Part shown: piece after piece, positions 54,265-63,286 of the stretch | How positions within the stretch are numbered: position 1 is the first letter of the stretch | Layout of the letters: each line of letters opens with the position of its first letter | Assembly (NCBI RefSeq): GCF_007858255.1 | Contig: NZ_VFEU01000009.1 | Location: 1-64,000, forward strand | DNA length: 64,000 nucleotides | Reading direction: 5' to 3' | DNA from: Pseudomonas rhodesiae | GTDB lineage: Bacteria; Pseudomonadota; Gammaproteobacteria; Pseudomonadales; Pseudomonadaceae | Notes under the pieces: generated by a model | Databases searched by the model: none | Told to the model about the DNA's origin: nothing | What the model saw: only the letters and a program-made list of their open reading frames with translations | Translations under genes and position numbers: made by a program

Positions 54265-55674
54265 TCAGTCCTCCACCACCCAGGTGTCCTTGGTTCCGCC
54301 GCCTTGCGACGAGTTGACGATCAGCGAGCCTTCCTTGAGGGCCACCCGCGTGAGCCCGCCCGGTACCAGGCGGGTCTCCTTGCCCGACAGCACGAACGGG
54401 CGCAGGTCGATATGCCGCGGGGCGATGCCGTTTTCCACAAAGGTCGGGCAGGTCGACAGGCTCAGGGTCGGTTGAGCGATGTAGGCGTGGGGGCGGGCCT
54501 TGATGCGCTGGCGGAAGTCCTCGATTTCGGCGGCGCTGGATGCCGGGCCGACCAGCATGCCGTAGCCGCCTGAGCCCTGGGTTTCCTTGACCACCAGTTG
54601 CTCAAGGTTGGCCAGCACGTGAGACAGCTCCGCCGGTTTGCGGCACTGAAAGGTCGGCACGTTCTGTAGCACCGGTTCTTCATTCAGGTAGAAACGGATC
54701 ATGTCCGGCACATAGGGGTAGATCGACTTGTCGTCGGCCACCCCGGTGCCGATGGCGTTGGCCAGTACCACGTTGCCGGCGCAATAGGCGGCCACCAGGC
54801 CAGGCACGCCGAGCATGGATTCGGGGTTGAACGCCTGCGGATCGAGGAACGCATCGTCGATACGGCGGTAGATCACATCCACCGCCTTGGGCCCGTCGGT
54901 GGTGCGCATGAACACTTTCAGGTCCTGCACGAACAGGTCGGCGCCTTCCACCAGTTCCACGCCCATTTCCCGGGCCAGGAAGGCATGTTCGAAAAATGCG
55001 CTGTTGAAGCGGCCAGGGGTCAGCACCACCACGTTGGGGTTGTCGAGGCGGCTGGAACTCTTGAGGGTCTTGAGCAGCAGGTTGGGGTAGTGATCCACCG
55101 GCGCGATGCGCTGCCGGGCGAATACCTCAGGGAACAGGCGCATCATCATTTTGCGGTCTTCGAGCATGTAGCTCACGCCGCTGGGGGTACGCAGGTTGTC
55201 TTCAAGCACGTAATAAGTGCCGTCGCCATCGCGCACCAGGTCGACACCGGAGATATGCGAGTAGATATCGCGGTGCAGGTCCAGCCCGACCATCGCTTTC
55301 TGGTAACCCTCGTTGCCCAGCACTTGATCCGCCGGAATGATCCCGGCCTTGATGATGCGTTGATCGTGATAGATGTCGGCGAGGAACAGGTTCAGCGCAT
55401 TGACCCGCTGGATACACCCGCGCTCGATCACGCGCCATTCACTGGCAGGGATGCTGCGGGGGATGATGTCGAAGGGGATCAGGCGCTCGGTGTCCTGTTC
55501 GTCGCCGTACAGGGTGAAGGTGATTCCGGCGCGGTGAAACAGCAGATCGGCTTCACGACGACGCTGGGCCAGCAGTTCCGGCGGCGTATTGGCCAGCCAG
55601 CGGGAGAAATCCTGATAATGCGCACGGCACACGCCGTTTGCGTCATTCATCTCATCAAAGAAAGATCGAGCCAT
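54265..55674 (-). CDS. Circularly permuted ATP-grasp protein (DUF404/DUF407)
   Basis: The 469-residue protein contains LIPFDIIPRSIPASEW, GVDLVRDGDGTYYVLEDNLRTPSGVSYM, TFQCRKPAELSHV and ETQGSGGYGMLVGP, the markers of permuted ATP-grasp ligases. ATP-grasp enzymes form amide or ester bonds; here the partner is the alpha-E protein. The pair forms an operon, transcribed leftward from about 55680. The product of the system is not known. Confidence 0.9.
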   Translation of the reverse strand: MARSFFDEMNDANGVCRAHYQDFSRWLANTPPELLAQRRREADLLFHRAGITFTLYGDEQDTERLIPFDIIPRSIPASEWRVIERGCIQRVNALNLFLADIYHDQRIIKAGIIPADQVLGNEGYQKAMVGLDLHRDIYSHISGVDLVRDGDGTYYVLEDNLRTPSGVSYMLEDRKMMMRLFPEVFARQRIAPVDHYPNLLLKTLKSSSRLDNPNVVVLTPGRFNSAFFEHAFLAREMGVELVEGADLFVQDLKVFMRTTDGPKAVDVIYRRIDDAFLDPQAFNPESMLGVPGLVAAYCAGNVVLANAIGTGVADDKSIYPYVPDMIRFYLNEEPVLQNVPTFQCRKPAELSHVLANLEQLVVKETQGSGGYGMLVGPASSAAEIEDFRQRIKARPHAYIAQPTLSLSTCPTFVENGIAPRHIDLRPFVLSGKETRLVPGGLTRVALKEGSLIVNSSQGGGTKDTWVVED

Positions 55675-56070
55675 TCCGGTACCTTGTCAGTGCCTTTGGT
55701 TGCGCGAGCGGCACTGCCGTTTTGAACAACGCATGTTTTTATGAGCCCGTGGCGCGGGGTGCCAGCGGGCCTGGTCCTTACTTTCTCAGGATGTCGGCTC
55801 TGGGTGGGGGGGGTAACGAATGCTCCTGTTTCCAAACAGATGAATCCATAAAGCAATGCCTGTGCCGAAACCCCACCTTCCAACACATCCGCCCGCGTAG
55901 TGAGCGAGCCTGCTCGCGCCAGGCTGCGCAGCGGCGCCCCGCCAGCCCCCCAGAAAGGTGCACCCCACCTTCAATCAACACGCCGCGCACCAACCCGGTG
56001 CACAACAAACTTGAACTCCCCACACGGCCTGTTCCTCTAACGGGGTCTATACACCCCGTGGACCCTCCCC
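55675..56070. other. Intergenic region between divergent genes
   Basis: No gene supported. Several open frames have atypical composition. The promoters of the leftward ATP-grasp operon and of the rightward membrane protein should lie here. Confidence 0.45.
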
Positions 56071-56616
56071 GTGCCCAGAATCATCTCCCCCCACACTCCG
56101 GAAGCGGCGCTGAACGACCACAGCGAACACAGCGCCAAGATCTTCGGTTCGCCCAAGGACCGCCTGGACTTCTATCGCCGCGAGATCCAGTACGAAACCT
56201 CCATCCTGGCCAACCGCACCGACGCTTACCTCACCGCCCAATCGTTCCTGGTGATTGCCTTCGTGTCAGGCATGGGTAACCTCAACCCAGAGTGGGGCAA
56301 GCTGTTTACCCTGATCGTGCCGCTGTTCCTGGCACTGCTGGGCATTCTCAGCTCGCTCAACGCCTGGCCGGGCATTCGCGCGGCGTATGACATCATCGAT
56401 CACTGGCACTTCAAGCAGAGCCAACTGCTGCACAGCGAACCGGTGATGGGCCTGGCCTATGACGAGTCGCCGCTGTTTTCCGAGCGCGAGTCGTCCCACA
56501 AGGGCTATCGCAAGTCCCTGCTGTTTTCCGTGCGCACGCCGTGGATTTTCATGGTGTTCTGGATTCTGCTGGGGGCTTATGCGTTCTATATCCAGGTCGA
56601 CAACCCAGGCGGTTGA
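56071..56616 (+). CDS. Small membrane protein of unknown function
   Basis: A GTG at 56071 starts a 181-residue protein with a charged N-terminal part (SPKDRLDFYRREIQYETSI), two membrane segments (AQSFLVIAFVSGMGNLNP and LFTLIVPLFLALLGILSSL) and a third near the end (TPWIFMVFWILLGAYAFYI). The cytosolic-type helix before the first membrane segment is reminiscent of SLATT-like proteins, but the match is too weak to name. No neighbour suggests a role. Confidence 0.65.
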   Translation: MPRIISPHTPEAALNDHSEHSAKIFGSPKDRLDFYRREIQYETSILANRTDAYLTAQSFLVIAFVSGMGNLNPEWGKLFTLIVPLFLALLGILSSLNAWPGIRAAYDIIDHWHFKQSQLLHSEPVMGLAYDESPLFSERESSHKGYRKSLLFSVRTPWIFMVFWILLGAYAFYIQVDNPGG

Positions 56617-56701
56617 GCAATCCGGCGGAACTTCGGGGCAGGGCGCGGCACCTTATGTCTATGCAGGCTGTAGTTACCCAATCACTGCGCAGAGGTGAAA
56701 C

Positions 56702-56908
56702 ATGAGCACTAGCAACGATCCCCAAGTCAGCGACCGTAACGATCCCGCCATCGACGGTGGCGAGCCGGCACCCGGCACCGCCGCCGATGCCCCTAAGGAC
56801 CCCAAGCCTGCCCCCGACCCCAAGGACAACGACTACAGCCCCGACTTCAAGCCCGAGCGCGAGCCCAAGCCTGAAACCGACGCCGACATCGACACCCAGG
56901 GCGGCTAG
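56702..56908 (+). CDS. Small Pro/Asp-rich hydrophilic protein
   Basis: A 68-residue protein with low complexity (APKDPKPAPDPKDNDYSPD, KPEREPKPETDAD), likely disordered. GAGGTG precedes the ATG. The next small gene follows within 16 bases, so they are probably one transcript. Function unknown. Confidence 0.65.
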   Translation: MSTSNDPQVSDRNDPAIDGGEPAPGTAADAPKDPKPAPDPKDNDYSPDFKPEREPKPETDADIDTQGG

Positions 56909-56923
56909 TTAGAGGAGACGATC

Positions 56924-57055
56924 ATGGCTCATCAACCGGATGAAGAACTCAACGACCCAGGTAACGAAGACCCGGGTTCATTGATGGATGACGCCGAGGT
57001 GCCGCTGATCGAAGCGGATGAAGAGGGCGCTGCTGGCGACATCGGGCATCTCTGA
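56924..57055 (+). CDS. Very small acidic protein (43 residues)
   Basis: The ATG at 56924 follows AGAGGAGACGATC. The product MAHQPDEELNDPGNEDPGSL... ends in GDIGHL at 57055. It is strongly acidic with no hydrophobic core. It follows the Pro-rich gene by 15 bases, and its ribosome site is good, so I take it as real. Confidence 0.6.
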   Translation: MAHQPDEELNDPGNEDPGSLMDDAEVPLIEADEEGAAGDIGHL

Positions 57056-57063
57056 CTTCTCAT

Positions 57064-58311
57064 TCACTTCAAACGCCTCCTTAACAGGGGCTCCAGCGTG
57101 TCCACCGGCAACGGCCGGCTGAACAGATACCCCTGGATCTGATCGCAACCGGCCTCTTTCAAAAACGCCCATTGCGCCTGGGTTTCGACGCCTTCGGCCA
57201 CCGCCAGCAAGCCCAGGCTGTGGGCCAGTTGGATGACGATCCGAACAATCGCGGCGTCCTGGGGGTTACTGGTGACTTCGCGGATAAAGGCAATGTCGAT
57301 TTTCAGCGTGTCGATGGGAAAGCGGCGTAGGTAGGCCAGGCTGGAATAGCCGGTTCCGAAGTCGTCGATGGCGATTTTCACGCCCATGGCACGCAAGCGT
57401 TGCAGGCTGACGATGCTGTGCGCGGTGTTCTCCATCAGTGTGCCTTCCGTGATTTCCAACTCCAGCCAATGGGCGGCAACCCCGGTGCCGGCCAGTATGT
57501 CGGCTATCTCTGCGATCAGATCGCCCTCGATCAATTGATGGCCGGAGACGTTCACCGACACCTCCACCGCGCCGATATCGCAACGCTGCCAGGCCGCTAT
57601 CTGTCGGCAGACAGTCTCGATCACCCAATGCCCGACTTGGCCAATCAGGCCGAGGCTTTCCAGCATCGGCACGAACACCGCCGGGGACACCGGCCCATAG
57701 TCGGGCCGGTCCCAACGCAGCAGGGCCTCAAGGGCACAGACTTCACCGCTGGCCACGTGCACTTTGGGTTGGTAATGCAAGGCGAACGCCTGGCGCTGCA
57801 CCGCTTGGCGCAAGGCGGTTTCCAGGTCCTGGCGCACCGGGTCGTAGACGTTCGAGCGTGCGGTTTGATCGTGGTGCCGTTGCAGGCGTTGTTCGAGCAT
57901 CGCGCTGTGCTGTTTCAACTGGTCGCCATGGGCTTTGAGCCGCAGCAGGTTGCGCACCCGCAGCCACAGCTCGACACGATCCACCGGTTTGCTGATGAAC
58001 TCCTCTGCGCCGGTCTCCAGACCGCTGAGGCGCGCACTCGATTCACTCAAGGCCGAGAGCATGATGATCGGTATGGTCGCGGTGGCTGGGTTGCCCTTGA
58101 GCTGGTTAGCCACTTCGTAACCGTCCATGCCGGGCATCATGATGTCCAGCAGGATCAGGTCCGGCGGCTGCTCGGCCACCCTAAGCAGGGCTTCCTCGCC
58201 GGTGCCCGCGCTCAGGGTCTGGTAGCCCTCGTGCTGCAGCAGGGTTTCCAGCAACTTGCGAACCTGGGGTTCGTCGTCAACGATCAACAGCGTGGCGGGT
58301 GAGCTGGCCAT
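57064..58311 (-). CDS. Response regulator with REC and EAL (c-di-GMP phosphodiesterase) domains
   Basis: The 415-residue protein has an N-terminal receiver domain (LIVDDEPQVRKLL; phospho-acceptor in LILLDIMMPGMDG; switch Lys in FISKPVDRVE) and a C-terminal EAL domain with CALEALLRW, LELEITEG, IDDFGTGYSS, LKIDIAFI and GVETQAQW. The key EAL residues look intact, so it should hydrolyse c-di-GMP in response to phosphorylation. It is the third gene of a leftward signalling operon with a hybrid-type kinase and a single REC protein. Confidence 0.92.
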   Translation of the reverse strand: MASSPATLLIVDDEPQVRKLLETLLQHEGYQTLSAGTGEEALLRVAEQPPDLILLDIMMPGMDGYEVANQLKGNPATATIPIIMLSALSESSARLSGLETGAEEFISKPVDRVELWLRVRNLLRLKAHGDQLKQHSAMLEQRLQRHHDQTARSNVYDPVRQDLETALRQAVQRQAFALHYQPKVHVASGEVCALEALLRWDRPDYGPVSPAVFVPMLESLGLIGQVGHWVIETVCRQIAAWQRCDIGAVEVSVNVSGHQLIEGDLIAEIADILAGTGVAAHWLELEITEGTLMENTAHSIVSLQRLRAMGVKIAIDDFGTGYSSLAYLRRFPIDTLKIDIAFIREVTSNPQDAAIVRIVIQLAHSLGLLAVAEGVETQAQWAFLKEAGCDQIQGYLFSRPLPVDTLEPLLRRRLK

Positions 58312-58320
58312 GGAGAGGAC

Positions 58321-58704
58321 TCATACGAGTGGTGTGGGGGGCGGGTGGAGCAGCGTTTCAATGACCTGGTACAGCGCCTTATAGCGCAGAGGCTTGATCA
58401 CATAGGCGTCGCACCCGGCCAGGCGGGTTTTTTCGCGGTCTTCCTTCATGGCCATGGCGGTGAGCGCGATGACCGGGATATGCGCGGTCAGGGCGTCCTG
58501 CTTGAGCACGCGGGTGGCGGCCAGGCCGTCCATGCCCGGTAACTGAATGTCCATCAGGATCAGCGCCGGCTGTTGCGCGCGGGCCAGGGTCAGGCCGGAC
58601 TCGGCGTCGGCGGCCCATACCACGCTGTGGCCGGCACTGACCAACAGCAAACGGGCCAGGCGCATATTGGCTTCGTTGTCTTCGATGATCAGGATATGGG
58701 CCAT
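58321..58704 (-). CDS. Single-domain response regulator (CheY-like)
   Basis: I choose the ATG at 58704 with GGAGG upstream. The 127-residue receiver domain has ILIIEDNEANM, LILMDIQLPGMDG with the acceptor Asp, IALTAMAM and the switch Lys in YVIKPLRYKAL. It resembles DivK-type regulators. Its start overlaps the end of the kinase gene by 16 bp, so they are coupled; it probably takes phosphate from that kinase. Confidence 0.92.
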   Translation of the reverse strand: MAHILIIEDNEANMRLARLLLVSAGHSVVWAADAESGLTLARAQQPALILMDIQLPGMDGLAATRVLKQDALTAHIPVIALTAMAMKEDREKTRLAGCDAYVIKPLRYKALYQVIETLLHPPPTPLV

Positions 58705-60038
58705 GGTGCCTCCGTCGTCCGATGCAGCGGCAACCACACCACGAAGCGCGTACCCAAGCCTTCGCGACTGGCCACCGCGACACTGCCGCCATGCAGCTCA
58801 GTCAGTTGCTTGACCATGGCCAGGCCCAGCCCGGTGCCTTCGAATTTGCGCGCCAGGCTACTGTCGATCTGGCTGAAGGCCTTGAACAATTTGCCCATGT
58901 CCTCTTCCGCGATGCCGATACCGGTGTCGCTGACGCTCAGCTCCAGGAAGGTGCGGTGCGCGCCGGTCTGCAAGGTATCAGCGTGGCTGGGCCAGTCGCC
59001 GGGAATCAGACCGACCTGTTCGCGAGGGGCTTCACGAACCGCCAGGGTCACGCAACTGCCGTGCTCGCTGAACTTCACCGCGTTGGCCAGCAGGTTGTAG
59101 ACGATCTGTTTGGTCTTGCGCAGATCCAGCACCAGTGTGCCGAGGTCCACTGGGCTATCGAGCTTGAGCTGGATGCGTTGCAACGCGGCCTTCTCGCGCA
59201 CGATCAACAAGCTGTTGGCCAATACATCGGCCAGCGCCACGGGCTCCAGCTCCAGGTCCATCATCCCGGCTTCGACCTTGGACAGATCGAGGATGTCGTT
59301 GATCAGTGACAACAGGTGCTGGCCGCTGGTGAAAATGTCGCCGATGTATTCGCGCTGGGTGTCGGTCATGTCGCCGACCAGCCCATCCTTGAGCGCCTCG
59401 GAAAAGCCGATCACCGCGTTTAATGGGGTGCGCAGTTCGTGGGACATGGTCGCCAGGAACTCGGATTTCATGTGGCTGGCGTGCTCCAGCTCCAGGTTTT
59501 TGTCTGCCAGGGCGCGTTCGAAGTCTTTGCGTTCGGCCTCAACCTGCTTGCGCGCAGTGTTGTCGGTGCCGATAAGCAGGTAGCCGATGAGCGTGTCGCT
59601 GCGGTTGCGCAGTGCGGTTACCGAGACCATCGCAGACAAGCGGCTACCGTCCTGGCGGATATAAGTCAGCTCGTAAATGTCCTCAATGCCGCGCGAGGCT
59701 TTAAACACCAAGGCTTCGAAGCCCGGCGTGATCGGCGTGTCGAGTTCCAGGCTGAGGGCGGCGGCGCGGGTGATCAGTTCGGCGGGATCGGAAATGTCGG
59801 CGGGGGTGACGCGGTTGACCACATCGGCGGCGGCGTAGCCCAGCATGCGTTCGGCGCCGACGTTGAAGATCTGGATCACACCTTTTTCGTCAGTGGCGAT
59901 GCTGGAGAAGTGCGCGCTATTGAAAATGGCGTCTTGCAGCGCGCCGGTCTTGATCAGGCTTTTCTGGCGTTTGAATTCGTCGATCTTGGCCGCGCGTGAC
60001 TGCAGGTCGGGCGGGCTGTGGGTGGTTTTTTTATCCAT
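58689..60038 (-). CDS. PAS-domain sensor histidine kinase
   Basis: The likely start is the ATG at 60038 (449 residues); starts 14 or 22 codons upstream are possible. A PAS domain (FSSIATDEKGVIQIFNVGAER; RQDGSRLSAMVSVTAL) precedes HisKA with the phospho-His in SHELRTPLNAV and an HATPase domain (NLLANAVKFS, SDTGIGIAEEDM, FEGTGLGLAMVKQL). There is no membrane segment, so it senses a cytosolic cue. It drives the REC and REC-EAL proteins encoded downstream. Confidence 0.92.
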   Translation of the reverse strand: MDKKTTHSPPDLQSRAAKIDEFKRQKSLIKTGALQDAIFNSAHFSSIATDEKGVIQIFNVGAERMLGYAAADVVNRVTPADISDPAELITRAAALSLELDTPITPGFEALVFKASRGIEDIYELTYIRQDGSRLSAMVSVTALRNRSDTLIGYLLIGTDNTARKQVEAERKDFERALADKNLELEHASHMKSEFLATMSHELRTPLNAVIGFSEALKDGLVGDMTDTQREYIGDIFTSGQHLLSLINDILDLSKVEAGMMDLELEPVALADVLANSLLIVREKAALQRIQLKLDSPVDLGTLVLDLRKTKQIVYNLLANAVKFSEHGSCVTLAVREAPREQVGLIPGDWPSHADTLQTGAHRTFLELSVSDTGIGIAEEDMGKLFKAFSQIDSSLARKFEGTGLGLAMVKQLTELHGGSVAVASREGLGTRFVVWLPLHRTTEAPWPIS

Positions 60039-60274
60039 CGCAAGGGCGGATCCATGACGTTCAGGCCCGACACCGTTCATGACCGTGTCGCAGAGCATGC
60101 TCACAGAAAATCGCGCACAGGCGATGAGGAGGAGATGAGGTCTTAGGACAATAGCAGCCTATTGCCATAGACCTGCAAATAAAACAGTGGGCGTTTGCCT
60201 ACGCTAAAGCGCAGTGGCCGCGCTTGCTCGACCTGCAACGCAGCAAACGCCCCATGACGGCCATGTGGATGGGT

Positions 60275-60838
60275 TTAAAGCTGCACGCTGCTGATCACCT
60301 GAGTACCGTCATCCGGATCGGTGACACTCTCGAAACCTAGATCATGGGTCAATTGACGCATATGCGCATTGGTGGCCGCGTCCACCGTATACATGCGCGT
60401 GTAGCCATTTTTTTTCGCCGCAGCCATCAAGTGCTGCATCAGCACGCGCGCCAGGCCCAGGTGCTGCCAGGCATCGGCCACCACCACCGCGCATTCGCAC
60501 GCCTGGTCCTTGGCGGCGGCGTAGCGCGCCACGCCGATTTCCACCAGTTGGCCGTTATCGTGCACCAAGGCGATATACGCCAGGCGTTCCTGGTTATCGA
60601 CGTCCATCAATTGATCGAGCAATGTCTTGCCCGGCTCGCAGACCTCGCCCAGAAAACGCTGATGCCTGGACTCGCGGGACAAGCCCTTGATGAAGTTGTA
60701 TTCGCGCTCGCGGTCTTCGGCGGTCAATGGACGCACCAGCACGTGGCGGCCATCGTCGAGCCGGTCGATCCAGTGTTCGTGGGGCACCGCCGCATAAACA
60801 GGCGCGGCTTGCCGGTTGAGTGCTTCAGTATTAGACAT
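60275..60838 (-). CDS. GNAT-family acetyltransferase
   Basis: The ATG at 60838 with GGAGGTTCCGTC upstream gives 187 residues. The GNAT fold has VARYAAAKDQACECAVVVAD, QHLGLARVLMQHLM with the acetyl-CoA loop (Q-x-x-G-x-A), and a final FESVTDPDDGTQV. These stand-alone GNATs are often paired with universal stress proteins, as here (gene at 60870). Substrate unknown; protein lysine acetylation is possible. Confidence 0.88.
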   Translation of the reverse strand: MSNTEALNRQAAPVYAAVPHEHWIDRLDDGRHVLVRPLTAEDREREYNFIKGLSRESRHQRFLGEVCEPGKTLLDQLMDVDNQERLAYIALVHDNGQLVEIGVARYAAAKDQACECAVVVADAWQHLGLARVLMQHLMAAAKKNGYTRMYTVDAATNAHMRQLTHDLGFESVTDPDDGTQVISSVQL

Positions 60839-60869
60839 GACGGAACCTCCATGGGGTGAAATGGCCGGG

Positions 60870-61793
60870 TTATTCCAGCATCTCGGGTGACACCACCCAC
60901 ACACTGCAGGGCATGCGGTACAGCAGCGTTTCAGTGGTACTGCCCAGCAGCCGCGACAGACCGTGATGACCGACCCGGCCCATGACGATCACGTCAATGT
61001 TGTAGGCGTCGGCGAAGCTGGACAACACCTTCGCCGGGTTGCCCAGAATCATGTGGCGCTGTTCCGGCGGGATGCCGTTGCGCGCCGCCAGGTCGTTGAA
61101 GGCTTCGCCCTGGGCGGCGAACAGCTGCTTGGCCGCCTGCGACGAGAAGAACGCCGCGCCACTGCCGAACTCGTATTCCTGGGCGGCCAGGTCGGACAAG
61201 TCATGGGCGTAAACCATCTGCACATCGGCCTCGCAGGCCGTCGCCAATTTGCTCGCCTCATGCAGGATGCGGTCGTTGAGGCCCTGGTAGCGGCCGTCAC
61301 GGTGGAACGGATCGACCGCCGCCACGATCCTGCGTGGCAGAGCGTGATGCACGCCGTGCACAAAGTGCAGCGGTACGGGGCATTCGCGCAGCAGGTGCAC
61401 ATCCATCGGCGTGAACATCAAGCGCGAGAGTCGCGACTCATGGGCCAGTGCCTTGATCACCAGGGCCATGGGTTCTTCCTTGAGGCGAATCAACAGCTCC
61501 TTGAGCGGATCATCGACCCAGGCCACCTCGGTAGTCACCGTCAGCCCCAGTTTGCGCAACGGCCGCGCCTGGTCTTCAAGCCATTGGTGATGGCGCTCCA
61601 CATAGCCCAGGCGCATCTGCTCCAGGGCCTGTTCGTTGACCAATCCGGCGGTGGCCAGACCTTCCAGGTAGTCGAACGCCAGAATATGCAAGGCGGCGCC
61701 TTCGGCCTTGGCCAACGCGGCGGCGCGCTCGAAAGCGGGGCTGTGTTCCATCAACGGTGAAACCAGCAGCAAGAAACGGGCTTGAGCAGACAT
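60870..61793 (-). CDS. Universal stress protein (tandem UspA domains)
   Basis: The ATG at 61793 has GGGAG upstream. The 307-residue protein has two Usp domains (FLLLVSPLMEHSPAFERAA; RRIVAAVDPFHRDGRYQGL). The second has a GRVGHHGLSRLLGSTTETLL ATP-type motif. It sits next to the GNAT gene, 31 bases apart, in one leftward operon. Confidence 0.9.
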   Translation of the reverse strand: MSAQARFLLLVSPLMEHSPAFERAAALAKAEGAALHILAFDYLEGLATAGLVNEQALEQMRLGYVERHHQWLEDQARPLRKLGLTVTTEVAWVDDPLKELLIRLKEEPMALVIKALAHESRLSRLMFTPMDVHLLRECPVPLHFVHGVHHALPRRIVAAVDPFHRDGRYQGLNDRILHEASKLATACEADVQMVYAHDLSDLAAQEYEFGSGAAFFSSQAAKQLFAAQGEAFNDLAARNGIPPEQRHMILGNPAKVLSSFADAYNIDVIVMGRVGHHGLSRLLGSTTETLLYRMPCSVWVVSPEMLE

Positions 61794-62041
61794 GTGCGAT
61801 CTCCCTTGGATTACCAGTGGCATCTAGGGTCGATCATGGCCCCGACCGTTGGGCGGCGTTTGATCTGCATCAAGTCGCCGCCACGCCGGGCGGAGCGAGC
61901 GACGTGCGGTCAACGAGGGGATCGTTGATGATAATCAACGCGGCGTGCGGCATCCTGGCGCAGACTGCGAAGAGCGATGCCGGTCCGGGCGTCCATCGAA
62001 GCCGAGAGGTTGTTTATGTCCATCACGCCAGGGGTGCTGTT

Positions 62042-63280
62042 ATGAGCCAGACCTTGGGCCTGGCCGGCGCCGCTGCGGCGTTGGGTATTGGCATGCTGGT
62101 GGGGCTTGAGCGCGAACGCCACAAGGGCGAAGGCGAGCATCGCGATTTTGCCGGGTTGCGCACCTATTCGATCACCGCATTGCTCGGTTATGTGACCCAG
62201 CAGGTCGGCGGCGCCTTGCTGTTGGGCCTGATCGCGCTGTGCCTGGCGCTGCTGGTCAGTACCGCGTACTGGAAAAGCCAGGCCAAAGACCCGGGCATCA
62301 CCAGCGAAGTGGCGTTGTTCACCGTGCTGGTACTGGGCGCCCTGTGCGGCGCGGCGCCCGAGTTGGCCACGGCGATTGGGGTGGTGATGGCCGGCTTGCT
62401 GGTCTATCGACAGAAACTGCACGAGTTCGCCCGCAGCCAACTGAGCGACGCCGAAATGCGCGACGGCCTGTTGCTGCTGGTGGTCGCGCTGGTGGTCTTG
62501 CCGCTGGTGCCGGACCGCTTTATCGGCCCTTATGCAGCGATCAACCCGCGCACCATCTGCACCTTGACCGTACTGCTGATGGCGGTCGGCGCCCTGGGGC
62601 ATGTGGCGGTGCGGGCGTTGGGCCCGCGTTATGGCTACGCGGTCGGTGCCATTGCGTCCGGGTTCGCCTCCAGCACCGTGACCATCGCCGCCATGGGCCA
62701 TATCGCCGCCAAGGAACCGCAGCAGTTGCGCACGCTGGCGGCTGCGGCGGTTTTCTCCAACCTGGCCACGGTGGCGCAGGTGGCCTTGATTCTGGGCACG
62801 GTAGAGCCGGCGTTGCTGGCGCAAATGGCCTGGCCGTTGCTGGCCGGTTTTGTCGCCATCGCGGCTTACGGCATTTGCCTGATGCTGCGCACCCCCACGT
62901 CGGCCGCCAGCGAGGCTATCAAGGTGGGCGGTGCATTCGATCTCAAACTGGCGTTAATCATGGTGCTGATGATGACCGGCATTACGTTTGTCTCATCGGC
63001 GATGCTGTATTACTTCGGCGAATGGGGCGTGATGGTCACCGCCACCCTCAGCGGCTTCGCTGACGCGCATGCGTCTACAGCTTCGATTGCCGCCCTGACC
63101 GCCAGCGGCCAATTGGCCGTGCAGGCGGCGCCGATCCCGGTGTTGCTGGCGGTCAGTTGCAATTCCCTGAGCAAGTGCCTGGTGGCCTGGGTCAGCGACG
63201 GTCGCCGCTTTGCCGGCTATGTGATTGGCGGCCAAGCATTGCTGACCGCCGCGACATGGCTGGGCCTACTGATCGGTTGA
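62042..63280 (+). CDS. MgtC/SapB-like membrane protein with DUF4010
   Basis: The ATG at 62042 gives 412 residues with about ten hydrophobic segments. The N-terminal part is MgtC-like (LGIGMLVGLERERHKGEGE, FAGLRTYSITALLGY), the C-terminal part is DUF4010 (GYAVGAIASGFASSTVTIAAM, GFADAHASTASIAAL). Some MgtC proteins act in Mg or phosphate homeostasis; the role of this type is not settled. Single gene. Confidence 0.88.
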   Translation: MSQTLGLAGAAAALGIGMLVGLERERHKGEGEHRDFAGLRTYSITALLGYVTQQVGGALLLGLIALCLALLVSTAYWKSQAKDPGITSEVALFTVLVLGALCGAAPELATAIGVVMAGLLVYRQKLHEFARSQLSDAEMRDGLLLLVVALVVLPLVPDRFIGPYAAINPRTICTLTVLLMAVGALGHVAVRALGPRYGYAVGAIASGFASSTVTIAAMGHIAAKEPQQLRTLAAAAVFSNLATVAQVALILGTVEPALLAQMAWPLLAGFVAIAAYGICLMLRTPTSAASEAIKVGGAFDLKLALIMVLMMTGITFVSSAMLYYFGEWGVMVTATLSGFADAHASTASIAALTASGQLAVQAAPIPVLLAVSCNSLSKCLVAWVSDGRRFAGYVIGGQALLTAATWLGLLIG

Positions 63281-63286
63281 AACGGC

